Origin: Eleginops maclovinus
Taxonomy: Eukaryota > Chordata > Actinopteri > Perciformes > Eleginopidae
Assembly (NCBI RefSeq): GCF_036324505.1
Contig: NC_086357.1
Span: 24,643,293-24,707,292 of the forward strand
Reading direction: 5' to 3'
DNA length: 64,000 nt
In this document: positions 31,758-45,320 of the stretch, piece after piece
How the letters are laid out: each line of letters starts with the position of its first letter
Numbering within the stretch: position 1 is the stretch's first letter
Notes under the pieces: generated by a model
What the model was told of the DNA's origin: nothing
What the model saw: only the letters and a program-made list of their open reading frames with translations
The model's database searches: none
Program-made: the position numbers and the translations under genes

Positions 31758-33161
31758 TAATCCTTGTTTGTGGTTAATTTCTTTAATAGCGATGCATAAT
31801 ATGTAATATATTTTCCAAAAGTCCAACCTCTCTATCAGCTAGAGTCACAAACTGAAGCTAAAGGCAGGTCTGACTGATGGTCATAATAATGATCGTAGAG
31901 CCTCTCAGACGTTCATCCTAACACTCTGTCAGCTGTCCTGTCTGTTTGACCCAAGTCAGTTTCTGTGCAAAACTACCCACCACCTTATTAAAAACCCAGG
32001 GCTAGAAAACATTTGTTTTGTTCTCACCTGGAAGAGGCTGCCACCACCAAGCTGGAGTTTGGAGCAGAACCCAATTTTGCATGGCTGACATTTAAAATGA
32101 TTGATTCCTCCGGGACTGTGGGGAGCCAGTCTCCTAGATATTGGCTGTGCTGGATAAAATTAGAGGATTTGACAAAAGGTGGTGAGCCAGGCCCCGCTAG
32201 CCTTTGCAGATAATTAGGAATTTGTTTATGTAAATGAAATACACACAAAATCTCTCAGATAGCTGCAGCTGTTCTCATTAGGGGTGACCTGAGAAATGAT
32301 ACTACTTTTTTCCAACAGTTGCCGTGTACTGTAGTGACTGGTAGTGACCCGGGGGTCGGGACTAATGAAGCACTGGGTCACACGGAGTTGCATTAAAGTG
32401 CGTAAAGATCTATTTAGTAAAAACGGTTGAAGATAAAATAACTTGATGAAGAGGTGTTTCAAATGTAGTGTTTTGGCAGTAAGTAATACAGCTGTTTGAG
32501 GGAGATGTTTTCATAGCAATACAGGATATAAAATAGAGGGATTATGACACGTGTATCTTCCTGACAAAAACCAGCATGCAAACGATAGCAAAGGAAGTAT
32601 CATCTGATGCACAACATGAAAAGCTTAAGTCCCTGGCTAAAAAAAAATACCACAATGGCAAGCTTCAGATCTGAATTCAATATGACTGCATTCCATTCAA
32701 CTTAAACACAGGCACCCCTATCAGTTGTATTTATTACACCTACAAATAAATATGTCAACCTAAATGTAGATTAACCTTTATCAATAAGAAAATGAATAAA
32801 CGGTGACATACGCGCAATCCAAATTGTACAAGAACAGACATAACGACAAAGGTAAAATGCAGGAATAAGTCAATGATAAACTGTATCAAAGTAAAGACAG
32901 ACATAAAAGTACAAAGGATGTATTGTTTTGTTTGAACCGTGGTATTGAATTGGTTTGGAGAATCGAGGAACCTCACTTGCGTTGGTATTTTCAACTCAAT
33001 TTGTGCCATTGTGACATCCCCACTTCCCATCAGCCCCTTTAATCTCTGCTGAATTCCAGCTTACATTGCCCCACTGGGTGCTGAGCGACCGGTGAGACAC
33101 CCAGCCGCCTGTGTGATCTCCGGTTCAGACGCAGAGCCTGGATGTGTAGCGCAGGTTAGCC

Positions 33162-33162
33162 G

Positions 33163-33194
<32 letters not shown>

Positions 33195-33224
33195 GCGTGT
33201 GCGTGCGTGTGTGTGTGTGTGTGT
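33162..33224. repeat. GT microsatellite with GC interruptions
   Basis: About 63 bp of GT with several GTGC interruptions. A CA tract of opposite sense starts 138 bp downstream. Confidence 0.95.
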
Positions 33225-33360
33225 TTTAAAACCTATTTTGCTGCCTGGTTTGTTGCTAAGGACTGTGTATTGCTGATAAGAGGCGGTCAAAGCTTTTCCA
33301 TTTCCACCAATGTTCCTCAAAGCAGATAACAACCTGCTGTGCACTTATCAAACAGTCGCT

Positions 33361-33361
<1 letters not shown>

Positions 33362-33408
<47 letters not shown>

Positions 33409-33412
33409 ACAC
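33362..33412. repeat. CA microsatellite
   Basis: About 25 CA units, opposite in sense to the GT tract at 33162-33224. Confidence 0.95.
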
Positions 33413-34962
33413 TGCAATCACAACAACTACCTGTCGGGATTACATTGTAAAAATAGATACAACAATGCAAACACCTGTAGAGCACAATAAAAAACAAATA
33501 CAAAGCCCTGCAGCGGCGAGGCTTATGAAGGGTCAGATTGAACTGTGTTGTTGTTGTGGCTGGGATGTTTAATAGCATCACGGTATATTTTAAGATGTTA
33601 TTCCTTTACCTTTTCACTGGGGAAAGCAAGATGTTTTTTCTCTGGTCTTTTCAAAGCCATTGAAGCATTTGGGCACAGAGAAGAAAAAAAAGGTGCTTAT
33701 CTGGAGAAGAAATGAATCAATTTGCCAGCATGAATCATCACTTTGTTTCCAGAAACAGCTCCAGCATTTGCAGCAGCAGCTGGCCCTTTGTAGCCGCGCT
33801 GTGTGCCGCCTCAAAACATTGCTCAACCCAGAGGGGGCGAGAGTCTGAAAGCATCGATAAACCCTTCAAATATCTTGACCTGGTTTACCCAAACATCTCT
33901 GAGTATCCTTCAGTCCTCGAAACCTTTGTGAAAAACACTGTAAAGGAGTAATGGAGCAGCTCAGGTTTTAAAAACCATTATTTTTATGGGATTGTTTGTG
34001 GTTCTTGTAGATACCATCAATGCATCTGCAGGATATGGGAATGAAATCATGATGATAGGAAAAGACAAAAAGATGACATAGGACGATAAAAAGGAAATCA
34101 AATGTATATGTGTTGTTCTTTTCTCTATAGCACCTGCCTCAGACTGTACCTTGTGCCTTAATGTTGCAGCAGTACTGTGGGCCTTTGGTTTGTTAATGTA
34201 GAGGATGGAGCAACACAACATGTTCCCAATTAAAATGAAGATGCCCCGCTGAGGCTCTACGTTTGTGTTTGACTCTAAATCTGTGCTGCAGACAGGTCAT
34301 TAAACACTAAAGACTGCTCAGGTCCTGCGGTAGCATCCCGTCTGAGAGAAGCGAGTACTGAGGAGGAGGCGTGCCGGATAGTTTGATATGATGGAGTTAC
34401 TTAACATGTTTTATTTAAAGGTGCAAAACAATACGCTGCACTGTGAACTGCTCCAAGACAGTTTTCAGGAACCGCTGGTTTTATTTTGACCAAAGGGGAA
34501 GGATTTTCTTAACTGACAGAGGAGAGAAACAGCTAAATTCAATAATAACACTTAAAATATTCATCGCACTTCTGTCAACTCAAGAAGCTGATGAACATAT
34601 CATCTAAAAAGATCTAATTTCTGCTTCGGTCTCCTGGATTAACCTTTGTGACTTGCTGTTACTTCACAAGAAAAATCAAGACTCAATCTTTATTATCTCA
34701 AATTAATTCCTGAAAATTGCCTCTTTTTTTGCTTTCTATTGTGCAACAGGTCACCTGAGCAGTCACACATTTACATAAATTAATGAATCATTCGTTTACT
34801 TGGGTTATAGTTTAGCTATGGAAAAAAATTCAGATTTTCCCTCAAATCAGAACCAAATGATATTGTCCTTCTTTCCAGAAATGATGTTAACTGTGTGAAG
34901 TATAATATATATTGTGTAATTTAAGTAGGCCATATTTATGTTTACTTGCAGTGTGTTTCATA

Positions 34963-35150
34963 TACAGCTCTGGCAAACAATAAGAGACCATTGCAGCATT
35001 CTCACTTTCTCTGGTTTATAGGTTTCTATTTTATTCTATAAACTACTGGCAACATTTCCGTGTGTTGGAATTCCACAGAAACAGGAAAGTAATGGCTGCC
35101 ATTCATGTAGAGATTGGGATTCAAACAAATTGGAGTGGTTAAATCTATTC
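34963..35150 (+). repeat. Interspersed DNA-element remnant, copy 1
   Basis: It shares with 36585-36812 the ordered motifs TACAGC, AAGA(G/A)ACCA, TTCTATAAACTACTG, TGGCTGCCAT and AATTTGGAGTGGT. TACAGC-start elements of this type are common in fish genomes (memory). No coding capacity. Confidence 0.65.
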
Positions 35151-35599
35151 TAAAATCGAATGCTGAAAGCCAAGTTAATTACAACATGTTGTGATCTAAA
35201 TGTGGACATCTACATAAAGTAGGCATGGAAATAGTTCAAACAGAGAGGTTGCTCCAGATTTCAGGAGCCCTGCCAATCAACACAAACCATCGTTACATTA
35301 AATCCAGACCTTTGGACGGCTAATTCACTTCATTTAACACCCTAAAGTCTGATGGTGATTGTCGCCACCAGTCAGCCATCAGTGGTTCCTAGCAGCTGAA
35401 ACGTGTCTGGTGTATTTTCATATAATAGACAATCCAGTTGTGTTGTCCTGCTGTGATCGTCTCCCTGCTTCACAGGAGCCTTTTGTGTCTTTTTCTGTCT
35501 CCCTGCGTGGTGCCACTTCATCTAATGGAGCACAAAGCCAAAGGAAGAGACCGACTGCCCATCATCTGCTCTTATCTCCCTTGGGGCTCGGTGTTACAG

Positions 35600-35622
35600 C
35601 ATAACACACACACACACACACA
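35600..35622. repeat. Short CA microsatellite
   Basis: About 11 CA units. Confidence 0.9.
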
Positions 35623-35784
35623 GTTGTGCACATAAATGTATCCTTCATCTCCCCTTCTTCCTCCCACGCAAATACTGAACAGCAAAGTTTTCCCAAAGTT
35701 TTTTTTTCTTTCCAGTCGGGCAGTGAGCTATCCGCTGTTTACCCCATTATCGTCCCTGACCGCTGACACCAAATCAAATGGAGA

Positions 35785-36005
<221 letters not shown>

Positions 36006-36302
36006 GGAGACGCTGCCAAGTTATGAGATCAGGTTAGCAGCTCAGCTCTTGTAATGGCGGCCCTCTCCTCCTCACCCCCCAGAGGGAATACGTGGTCTAG
36101 GTTCAGGGCAGCGGTTCAATCTGTGAAATACTTTAAAGCTCTCGTCTGTAGTAATCTGCAGGAGGTAACACACTTTGTCTGGAGAGACGGTCGCAGAGGG
36201 ATCGAGTAGATGTACATATGAGAGTGTTTTCCCAAAAACTGTTTACAGGAACTTTTAAATTGAATCAGTAAAAGCACTTTTTCCAGGTGATAGCCCCAAT
36301 AT

Positions 36303-36435
36303 CTCAAAGTCAAGTCAAAGTCCACTTTATTGTCAACGTCTCCACACGTGTTATACATACAGAACATTTAAATACCGTTTCTGGCAGTCCCACAGTGCAA
36401 ACATAAACAACAACATAAAGAGATAAGAGCCTAGA
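36303..36435 (-). repeat. Interspersed repeat fragment, retrotransposon-tail-like
   Basis: AAGTCCACTTTATTGTCAAC starts a stretch that recalls the reversed 3' end of fish non-LTR elements; a related AAAGGCTTTATTGTCATAC lies at 51446-51464. Identification rests on memory. Confidence 0.45.
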
Positions 36436-36584
36436 AAAAAAGGGGGGGGGGTAAAAGGGGTATACCAAAAATAACAACTAAGTCATACATACATATGTTA
36501 GACATCTCCAAAGGTTATAACGTTTAGCTTTCTTGTGTTTTTATTTACTGTTGCTCAGCCTGTTGAATTTTCCATTCTTGAATG

Positions 36585-36812
36585 TACAGCCGCGGAAAAG
36601 ATTAAGAAACCACTTCAGCATCATCATCTTCCCTTTTTTAAATTATGTATAGGCATGTCTTTGAGTTAATTATTATAGACATGTTTTTATTGTATTCTAT
36701 AAACTACTGAGATGTTTTCTCTGTGTTGAAATTCAACAAACACTGGAATGGCTGCCATCCATTTAGAGATACAGATTTAAGAACAATTTGGAGTGGTCTC
36801 TTCATTTTTTCC
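36585..36812 (+). repeat. Interspersed DNA-element remnant, copy 2
   Basis: Same family and orientation as 34963-35150. It ends within 10 bp of the TTAA element at 36820, so one may have inserted beside the other. Confidence 0.65.
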
Positions 36813-36819
36813 ATTTCTT

Positions 36820-37331
36820 TTAAAGGCGCCATAGAAATCATCTATGTGGTATTTAAATTGTTCACTGATGTCTGCAAAGAAGGTATATAACTTTGGTTGA
36901 TCCAAAAAAGGTCCAGGTGCTGTTTTACAGGCCCATTTACAACTCTATGATTTGATCCAGAATGAAACAAGCTGAATTTCCTTATTTGGGGCTCATTTGA
37001 ATAATTTTGACCAGCTCTGCTCTGATTGGCTGGTTTACAAGGCGCAATCCATGGCTGCCTCAGAGCCCACAGAAGTAAGTGAAGTTTGAGAAACTGTGAG
37101 AGATGAACCACGGAGGCTATTGGCATCCAACCTTACATGTTTGAGCCTTTATCGGAGGAGGAAACCGAGGAATCTGAAGAACCGCCAGTTGGTCGGAGAT
37201 TGGAGAGCAACGTTAGGGAGTGGTCAGTGTTAGCCTTAGTGTTTCCAGCAGCTGGTGTATGCAAATGTTGGGGCGGGACTCCCGTGTGTGACGTCAGGTA
37301 AATACAGTTTTCCATTCTATGGCTCCTTTAA
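36820..37331 (+). mobile_element. TTAA-flanked element with exon relic, copy 1
   Basis: It starts TTAAAGGCGCCATAG and ends CTATGGCTCCTTTAA, a clean inverted pair with TTAA target sites. The interior matches 41783-42371 in reverse over most of its length. Its ATGGCTGCCTCAGAGCCCAC frame is broken by TGA where copy 2 reads through, and the segment is otherwise noncoding. Confidence 0.82.
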
Positions 37332-38154
37332 AAAAAATTGGCCATTTTCTCCAAAGAAAAGTAGACGAAAGCAGTCCTTTCATTTCCATGTGGTGACCGT
37401 AGAGTATCTCAGCTATAATACCTTCAATGCACATTATCCCCTTACATACCAGATTGTGTAAATGAGGCTCGAACTGAATTGTAAAATCTATTTGATTCAT
37501 TCATATTTTGCTCTTTCGTTTTCAGTGCACACATTGACATTGACAGGCCTGCTGTGCATGGTTACTGTTGCTAGGCTCTGATTGGACAATTGATATTCTT
37601 GTGGAGAAGCTCAATGGATAGAGGGTGATAAGTTATTAATCCTCCTGCAGGAAGCTCAGATTTCAGCTGGAGAGTTGGACTCCTTATTTTAAGGCAGACT
37701 CTACACAATACTGAAGGGAAGAAACACGCTTTACGTACTTTTCAAACACAATCAGGGAATGTCAAAAAAAAGATCAATTAAGATCCCTTTTTCACCCCAC
37801 AGCTGGAAAATGTACGGTAACAGCAGCAATGGAAGATAAGAGGCAAAAGGAAGAGTACATGTATAGATTTGAATTAAGAAGGTTAGCAACTACGGTATAA
37901 TATAGGAAGCAGTATTAAAAGTGTAAAAACAGCTGGCAAAGTTAACCAATTGTAAATAAAATGCAAGTAATGTAGCACTAATTGTACATATACTGTATGT
38001 ATATTGTATTTTTCTAACAGATCCTCCCTTTTTTTTATCCAGGGACATCATCTACCCTTGCCTGAGAAGTTATGGAAGCATTGAAATGAGGGTTTTAAAA
38101 CTGCACCAGAATAGAAAACGTGTCTGAGTGAATATTTATGTAATTTTTCCTTTG

Positions 38155-38156
<2 letters not shown>

Positions 38157-38245
<89 letters not shown>
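38157..38245. repeat. GT microsatellite
   Basis: About 44 GT units, unbroken. Confidence 0.97.
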
Positions 38246-38246
<1 letters not shown>

Positions 38247-39420
38247 CAAAGCTGTTGAGCAGAAGTGAAACCTCTCCAGGTGTGAGTGCTGCACAGACTC
38301 CTGAAATGTGATCGAAGTAATTACGGCTCTCAGCGGTGCGTGCAGAGAACGCAGATAACGGCGGCTCTCTGAGAGAACTCTTCAGCTGTGGCTCTGTCTG
38401 TCTGTCCGGCACAATTACAGCCCCACACTTCTTCACTGAAACCACTTTCATGTACATAACTGCTTCTGGCTCTTCAGACGCATGTTAAACCCCGCTTTTC
38501 AGATTTCATTTACATAAAAAGATGATTATATTTAAGCAAGAGGAGAAGCCGTGTGCAGCCAGTAACACATTCTCATTCTTAATGATTAAAGATTCCTTAT
38601 TTAAACGTTAATATAGATACCAATAACCAGTGTTTTTGGCATGAAGTTAACACCGGTCATCATTTGGTTTTGGGGAAAATTCAACTCCTGCTGAACATAT
38701 TGTTTGGCATTAAGATCTGTTTCCCTGACGCTGAATTCTTAGCCATTTTATCTCCCCAAAGAATTCACCATTATGTTGCTGTTGATGCAAATTATAGATA
38801 CAATAAACGTTTGGTGGTGCAAACCTTTGTTGCATTAAACAACAAATGATCTCCTTGAATACTTGAGTATGTTGCACAGAATGAAACAACGACTATAAAA
38901 AGAAACCCAGCCTCTCCTGCCATCCGGCCTCATTGTGTGACTGCTTATTTAGCCTGGAAGCTGCAGGGAGTTAGCTGGAGTTTCCGTTCAGAGGGGAGTA
39001 ATGAGAAATATAAAAACAGATGGTGTGTTTGAGGTGGCTGATGTTCCTACTAGCGTTTTCTACCATCTGGGGAACAGAAAGAGCCACAAACGCTGGATCC
39101 CCGGGTAACAATTTTCCTGAGCAGCACATTATTGCTCTGAGCCCAGGCACAACAGCAGAAACTAAAGAAGACGCAATCACAAACGTGGACACAGCACAAC
39201 ACTGTTTGAGTTCAAACCTTCGGGGTTTAAATATTTAATGAGAATCCACAGTTTTCACACGTGTTTAACTGCTGAGTTTCCCCTTAACCTGCTTGTATTT
39301 TAAATGCAAGTTATTTTATAAGATACGATACAATGATATTCTAAAGTCTGACATTTATGAACACTTCTGATTATTTTTCCCTTCGAAATGTTAGCATGAT
39401 GAAATAACAAGCACCAATCA

Positions 39421-39903
39421 ATCTATTATGCAAAATCCACTTTTTCCACGTCTTTTATACATAAATCCCCTAAAAGTTTCCGGAAAAAAGACCCCCTCTC
39501 TTTTTTTCCGTGATCCATTTATATAAAAAACCTCTCTGAAAATGAGCTGATTAAATTTTGGCCACTTTGTGATGTCACAATGTTTGTTTGGGGTTACGCA
39601 ACCATTAGTCAATAACCAACCAAGGTAACACCCACCCACCTTATCACCTGAATCTCCTCCTAGAGCACCATTGTGGTTTTTCTTAATCAATCACTTCTTA
39701 GAGGGGCGTGGCCAGCAGCTCATTAGCATTTAAAGCTACAGACACAGAATCAGTACTTTGGAACAGGGCAGAAACAGAGAGGTTCATGGCAGGCTACATT
39801 GATGATCTGTTTGGTATTTTGAGCCAAACACTTCAGAGGCATGGTTTGTGTATCTGAGACCTATAATACATTGTTGAAAAAGAGTATAATATGGGACCTT
39901 TAA
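39421..39903. mobile_element. TTAA-type MITE, family Y copy 1
   Basis: It has TATTATGCAAAATCC near the left edge and ATAATATGGGACCTTTAA at the right. It shares with 46214-46982 the blocks GGGGCGTGGCCAGC, ACAGAATCAG, TATTTTGAGC and ACAATACATTGTT-like sequence in the same order. The left terminus is eroded. Confidence 0.65.
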
Positions 39904-41004
39904 ATATAATCCTGACCAAAAGTAACCAGCAACATTACTCTTTATTCTTCATCAACGGTCTTTTGGGGTTTTATTGGACTAATAACTAATCTAAATTGTA
40001 ACAAATATGGACTAGTGCAAGACTAAAACAACCTATATGGTGGTTCATGGATTACAAACTGTTTTCTACGGACTTAATGAAAAATCCTTGATTGGTACAG
40101 ATTTTTAAAAAGAAAAAACACACTTTAATTTATAAATGAGTTGTGTTTAATAAATGAACACCCTCTCCTATATTACAAATCATATCGCAATTGCAATATC
40201 AGTCAAAACTATCGCCATGAAATACGTTTCCCAAATTGTACAGCAGACTCGGTTTCATGTTGTTTTTGCATATAGCGCGAAGCTCAGTTTGTCCTCATGA
40301 CCCAAACTCATATAAAGTCACAACAAAGATCTCCCTTTGAACACGGCATTACATGAAAGCACTCATCATCTTCATCATCATCATCACTGTCTCACCTGGT
40401 GTTTCCGGGCCAAAGGGGGGTCTCCTAATCTTAGCAGCAAAGTAGCCTTTGGGATAATAAGTCGCGCCCACACTCAGCCTTTGTTCTGCGCTTTGTCTGG
40501 GTCCGATGGTGCAGGGCGGAGAGTGGGAAATGCGTTAGGGAATAATGGAGCTCTGGATAGGTGCGATTTCTCCAGTCAGAGCATGCTGAATGATGCATCA
40601 TTACGGCGATGATGTAGCGTAATGGCTATCTAATTGGGCTCAGGCAGCATGGCAGCAGAGCTTTCATGTCAATAATTTCTTTCTCTGGCTATCCTTGATG
40701 CGGGTTTTCTTTCCTTATTTCCCCTTCCACTTTCTCATTCTTCCTACTTTTATGAATGTGGAATGGATACGTAAGAGGCGGATATACAGTAACTACAACA
40801 AATGTTCTTCAGTGCAGGAAAATCGGCGTAAACCATTGTACTTGTAACAACATAATCCGTACTATGTAGGGAATAAGGGGTTAGTGGGAGGCTGGGATAT
40901 GTGCACAAAGCAATTACAAAGCTTCTTCCACGCTTGCTTCCTACAGTGTGATGCATTCACACTCAAAGGTAAGTCAACAGTTGGTACGAGTTCCCCCCCC
41001 AGCC

Positions 41005-41475
41005 GCAGTCAATCATGGTGTGCCCCAAGGCTCTGTGCTAGGCCCCCTCTGTTCTTAATCTGCATGCTCCCCCTCGGCCAGATCATCCGCCATCACGGAC
41101 TCAACTTCCACTGCTACGCTGATGATACCCAAATGTATCTCAGCACTACTCCATCCTCCCAGCGCCCCCCCAGTCTCTTGTCAACTGCCTGCACGAAATA
41201 AAATCCTGGAGGTCATCACATTTCCTCCAGCTCAACGGCAAGAAAAATAGAGCTCATGGTTGTGGCACCCAAGACGATGCTCTGGAAGGTTAGTGACTTC
41301 ATCCTCGAGGTTGACGGCTGCTCCATCTCCCCATCTCCTGAAGTCCGCAACCTGGGTGTCATCTCCGACTCCACCCTTTCCTTCCATTCCCACATCAAGT
41401 CTGTCACCAAATCCACTTTTTTCCATCAAAGAAACATTGCCAGACTCCGATCGTCACTCTCAGAGTCTGTATTTC
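41005..41475 (+). pseudogene. L2-like non-LTR reverse transcriptase fragment
   Basis: Conceptual translation across frame breaks shows [15 protein letters not shown] sequence, then [18 protein letters not shown], where YADD is the RT catalytic motif, then FLQLN, and EVRNLGVISDSTLSFHSHI downstream. This order and wording fit the L2/CR1 group common in fish. The 5' part and endonuclease are missing and several frameshifts are present. Confidence 0.85.
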
Positions 41476-41782
41476 TAAATATTTCTAAATATTTAACCAT
41501 TCAAATAGTTGTTTGAGATACATACAGTACAGTAAAATAATCCTATTTCAACAAGAAGTTAAAGAAAGAAAGTTGTAAACAGGATGATGTGTGGATCAGT
41601 TTGTCTACAACAGTTAAATACTGGTTGAAGCAACAAAAATAACAATCTAAAAATGTCACTTTCCTGCAGAGTTCTTCACTTTAGGTACATTTAGCTGATA
41701 ATACCTTTACATAAGTAGGATTTTGAATGTAGTTTTGTACTTACAATGGATTATTTTGACATCCATGTTTTGTACTTTTACC

Positions 41783-42371
41783 TAAAAGGTGCCATAGGAT
41801 GGAAAACTGTATTTACCTTGGCATAGTTGAGTAAGGAGAGTTCGACACATCGAACCGACATACCGTGAACCTCAAACACCACTGTTTCCTCCTTCACGTG
41901 CAAATCATGAATATGCACATCACAGCGGTAAAACGGGTGAATTACAACAATCCCTGTGTGTGACGTCACCACTCTCCGTTGCTCTCCAATCTCCGACCAA
42001 CTGGCTGTTCTTCAGATTCCTCGGTTTCCTCCTCCGATAAAGGCTCAAACATGTAAGGTTGGATGCCAATAGCCTTCCATGGTTCATCTCTCACAGTTTC
42101 GCGAACTTCACTTACTTCCGTGGGCTCTGAGGCAGCCATGGATTGCGCCTTGAAAACCAGCCAATCAGAGCAGAGCTCGTCATAATTATTTAAATGAGCG
42201 CCCAAATAAGGAAATTCAGCTCGTTTCATTCTGGATCAAATCATAGAGTTGTAAATGGGCCTGTAAAACAGCACCTGGACCTTTTTTGGATCAACCAAAG
42301 TTATATACCTTCTTTGTAGACATCAGCGAACAATTTAAATACCAGATAGATGCTTTCTATGGCACCTTTAA
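41783..42371 (-). mobile_element. TTAA-flanked element with exon relic, copy 2
   Basis: Inverted relative to 36820-37331, with ends CTAAAAGGTGCCATAGG and TATGGCACCTTTAA. On the minus strand (42229-41966) a frame includes MAASEPTEVSEVRE and IQPYMFEPLSEEETEESEE, ending NGEW. The Y-x-FEP motif with an acidic stretch resembles the first exon of fish transposon-linked P2X7-C-terminus-like proteins (memory, uncertain). A further 110 bp near its right part is absent from copy 1. Confidence 0.78.
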
Positions 42372-43747
42372 AGAAAAGGATCTAAAAACTTCTCCCACCA
42401 CTACTGTCGGAGAATTCTATTCTTATTTAAAGTTGTCGAATGCAGTGATTTGTGTCTGTGGATGCTTGTTGCATTCCTAGTGTTTATATATATTAAAATG
42501 TGTCTAACGGAAGAGAAGAATTTACGTGCAGCAGCTGGAATAAGAAAACCTTCAACGATGGCATTGGACGATGGGTGGAGATGTTTTCCTCAGTTCCTCT
42601 ACCCTCATTTGTGACCGAAGTGGAAATAAGTCTTCATAATTATAGTGTAGGATTGGACATTTTGCTGTCTTTTTTGTACTGCCACGGTCAAAATTAAAGT
42701 CCCAGGGCAACCAAGATAATAAAGAACCAATCAAACCATCACTTTCAACAGGAAAAGTAGATTTACAAAAAGAAACACATAGAGCCTCATGTGCATCATC
42801 TTGTGTCCTCTCCGACAGCATCTTGAAAACACAACACAGATGTTCAGAGTAATTTCAGCAGACGTGGTGGCTTTGCTCCAACATGAGCCTGCCTCCCAGA
42901 GAGCTCAGAGCAATTAAACTGGATTTTCAGTCTGTGCAATTTTCTGTAAGTATACAGCGGCTTTCTCTTTGTCTCCTCAGTCATGGTGGATGTAACCATT
43001 TATTTTAACCACTTCTTCCTGGGTCTGCCTCTTTAAAAAATGTAAAACAGAGACAGTATATTTCTCCTGAGGAACAGCTACAGTACTCCGAGAACGATAA
43101 CTCGAAAAATGTGTAAGCCATTATGAGCCTCATGTGAGAGTATAAGTGCCACATGTCTGTATATTATATACGACTAGGTGTTCAATCATGAAAAACAATA
43201 AGGTAAATAAGTTAACTCAGACTGATACGCTCACGGCAGTCTTTTTCATTAGTGCCTCTATTTGAAACACACACGCAGAGATGTGATGAGACGGGATTTC
43301 ATGCTGGCTCAATAACCTCGGGCTGACTGAGCGTCACCAACAAGTGTCCTGGAGGTTGGCCAAAACAAGATTTCCAGGGGTTGTAAAATGAATATTTAAT
43401 TGATATGTGTTATGATGATTGTTTTGTTGACAATTTCTTTAATGAAACAGCAGGTTTATGGTTGGCGTCCCATAAATCAACGTTCCTATTCATCCTATAA
43501 AAACACATGACACAAATTCCTGAAAATGTTTTTGATTCATTTGACGTTTTTCTTAGTATTTAATAAAGTATAATGCTAACTGAAGTGATTTAGTTTAGCT
43601 ACATTGGTACAAAATTCTGAATTTGGGCAAAAACATATTTTTCTATATATTTTTCTAAGAACACGCCCTCTTTAGTCTCATTCATTTCATTTGGCTGTCC
43701 CAAAAAACCTGTTTTCTTAAATCTTAAACACACACTACATACATAAA

Positions 43748-44261
43748 TCAGGGTTTTGTCTAAACCGGCACGACGCCCTCTCACTGTCGGCGTGCGTCCT
43801 CATACCAAAATGCAGATTTTCCCCCGTAAAGTTTCAAAGCGATGGCAGAAAACAACATTTCTGTTTGCAAAAAACTGTACAATTACTGCAAAAATATGAA
43901 AATCAAACAGAGCATCAGACGGCAGAGACTGCTTTGTTTTTACGGAGAATAAATAGGGGATGGATGTCGGGTGGGTCTGCTGGTGGCGAGTGGCAGGCAG
44001 CAGGCTGACACTGAAACTGAGATTTCTGAATTACATCCTTTCTTTTACTCTCCTTCTTTCTGTAGAGGAGGTAAAGAAACCGGAACTCTGGATTTATTTG
44101 TTGTTTGGAGGTGCAATATATGACTCGGCAGCTTTCAGACTTGAAGAAACTATGAATTGTCTCTTCGCTCTAATGCTTTATTTTCACCGGAAAGTAGGCC
44201 ATCATTTTGCACAGAAGTGACGTTAGCGTCCTCATACTATATCTTTCTAGAAAAACCCTGA
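43748..44261 (-). mobile_element. MITE-like element, family X copy 2
   Basis: Inverted partner of 28236-28705. It starts TCAGGGTTTTGTCTAAACC and ends TTTCTAGAAAAACCCTGA, giving short terminal inverted repeats around TCAGGGTTTT. The shared interior is diverged by substitutions and small indels, so both are old. Confidence 0.75.
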
Positions 44262-45300
44262 TATATATAGTAAGAAGATAAGTCATTTGTCAGGATTTTG
44301 GGGATAAATTACTAGAAAAAGTTGCATTGATATTCAGATATTCACCAAAGTTTGGCATTAAGACGTTCTTATGCAATTTAATGACAACAAATGAGGTTGT
44401 TGCTCCATGAATAAAGAGAAAATTAATTCCTCCTGCTCTACGGGGAATGGAAAACATTTGATTCACTGATTCAGTTGCTCTCAGCTCAGGGGTACGGTCT
44501 GCTGAGGATATAATTACAGAGATAGATGAATATAAAGGTGTAATTACCTCTAGAGAAGGTTCACTGCGACCGAGCCCCGCACATGTGTGTATGTGGGGCT
44601 GAATTAAGGGGTTGTGACAGAGGGGCTGCATCAGTGTGCTGCAGAGCTGGGCTGCCTATTTACATATTGTACACTAATGGCTGTTTGATTAGAGGGGGTG
44701 GATGAGTCTGACCTTTCTTTCTGTGTGAGCGCAGTGATGAGGCCGCCGCCATACTGTGAGAGGCTGTCACGCAGGAATACAGACTCGTATATCAGATAAG
44801 TTCATCAACACGCTCGGCAATTTGCAAACGAAAGAAAAAACTACAACTTTTTCAGATAGTTTTAAGTTAATTATTTGTTGTGTTGGGGATTTATTGCACA
44901 GTTTAATATCACTAGTATACCCATATGTCTGTGTGATGAATGTCAGTCCAGCCAGGAGAGGATTCACTTACAGTAAAGTGTAACAATAACACATTTGACC
45001 ATTGTCATACTTGTGTTGTACAGACAAACCAGATATAAAGCAATAAGGGAGTAGAGAGTGAGAGGGGAACATTGGCGCCGTTCATACCTGGTATATTTAG
45101 TGTGAATGAACTCGAGATGCATTCAGGAATCATTCAGCGTCAAGTTTTCCTTGTTGGCACCAATAACTTTTTTTATTCATTATTCAAGTTTTGCACATAA
45201 TACAGAAACAAGTGCTGTTGCTCGTCCCCCCCGATCCCCTTGCACCCTTACCGCCCTCTCCATCCCACCCTCCCAAAAACCTTAGTGGCATAGAGGTGTC

Positions 45301-45320
45301 AGACAGACAGACAGACAGGT
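45301..45320. repeat. Short AGAC tetranucleotide repeat
   Basis: Four to five AGAC units. Confidence 0.85.

Noticed and set aside
31446..31826. Minus-strand open frame of 126 codons (and the plus-strand frame at 60014-60241)
   Set aside because: Antisense shadows of the Tc1-like transposase sequence.
45301..45320. CRISPR-like or regulatory repeat from AGAC units
   Set aside because: Simple tetranucleotide repeat without spacers.
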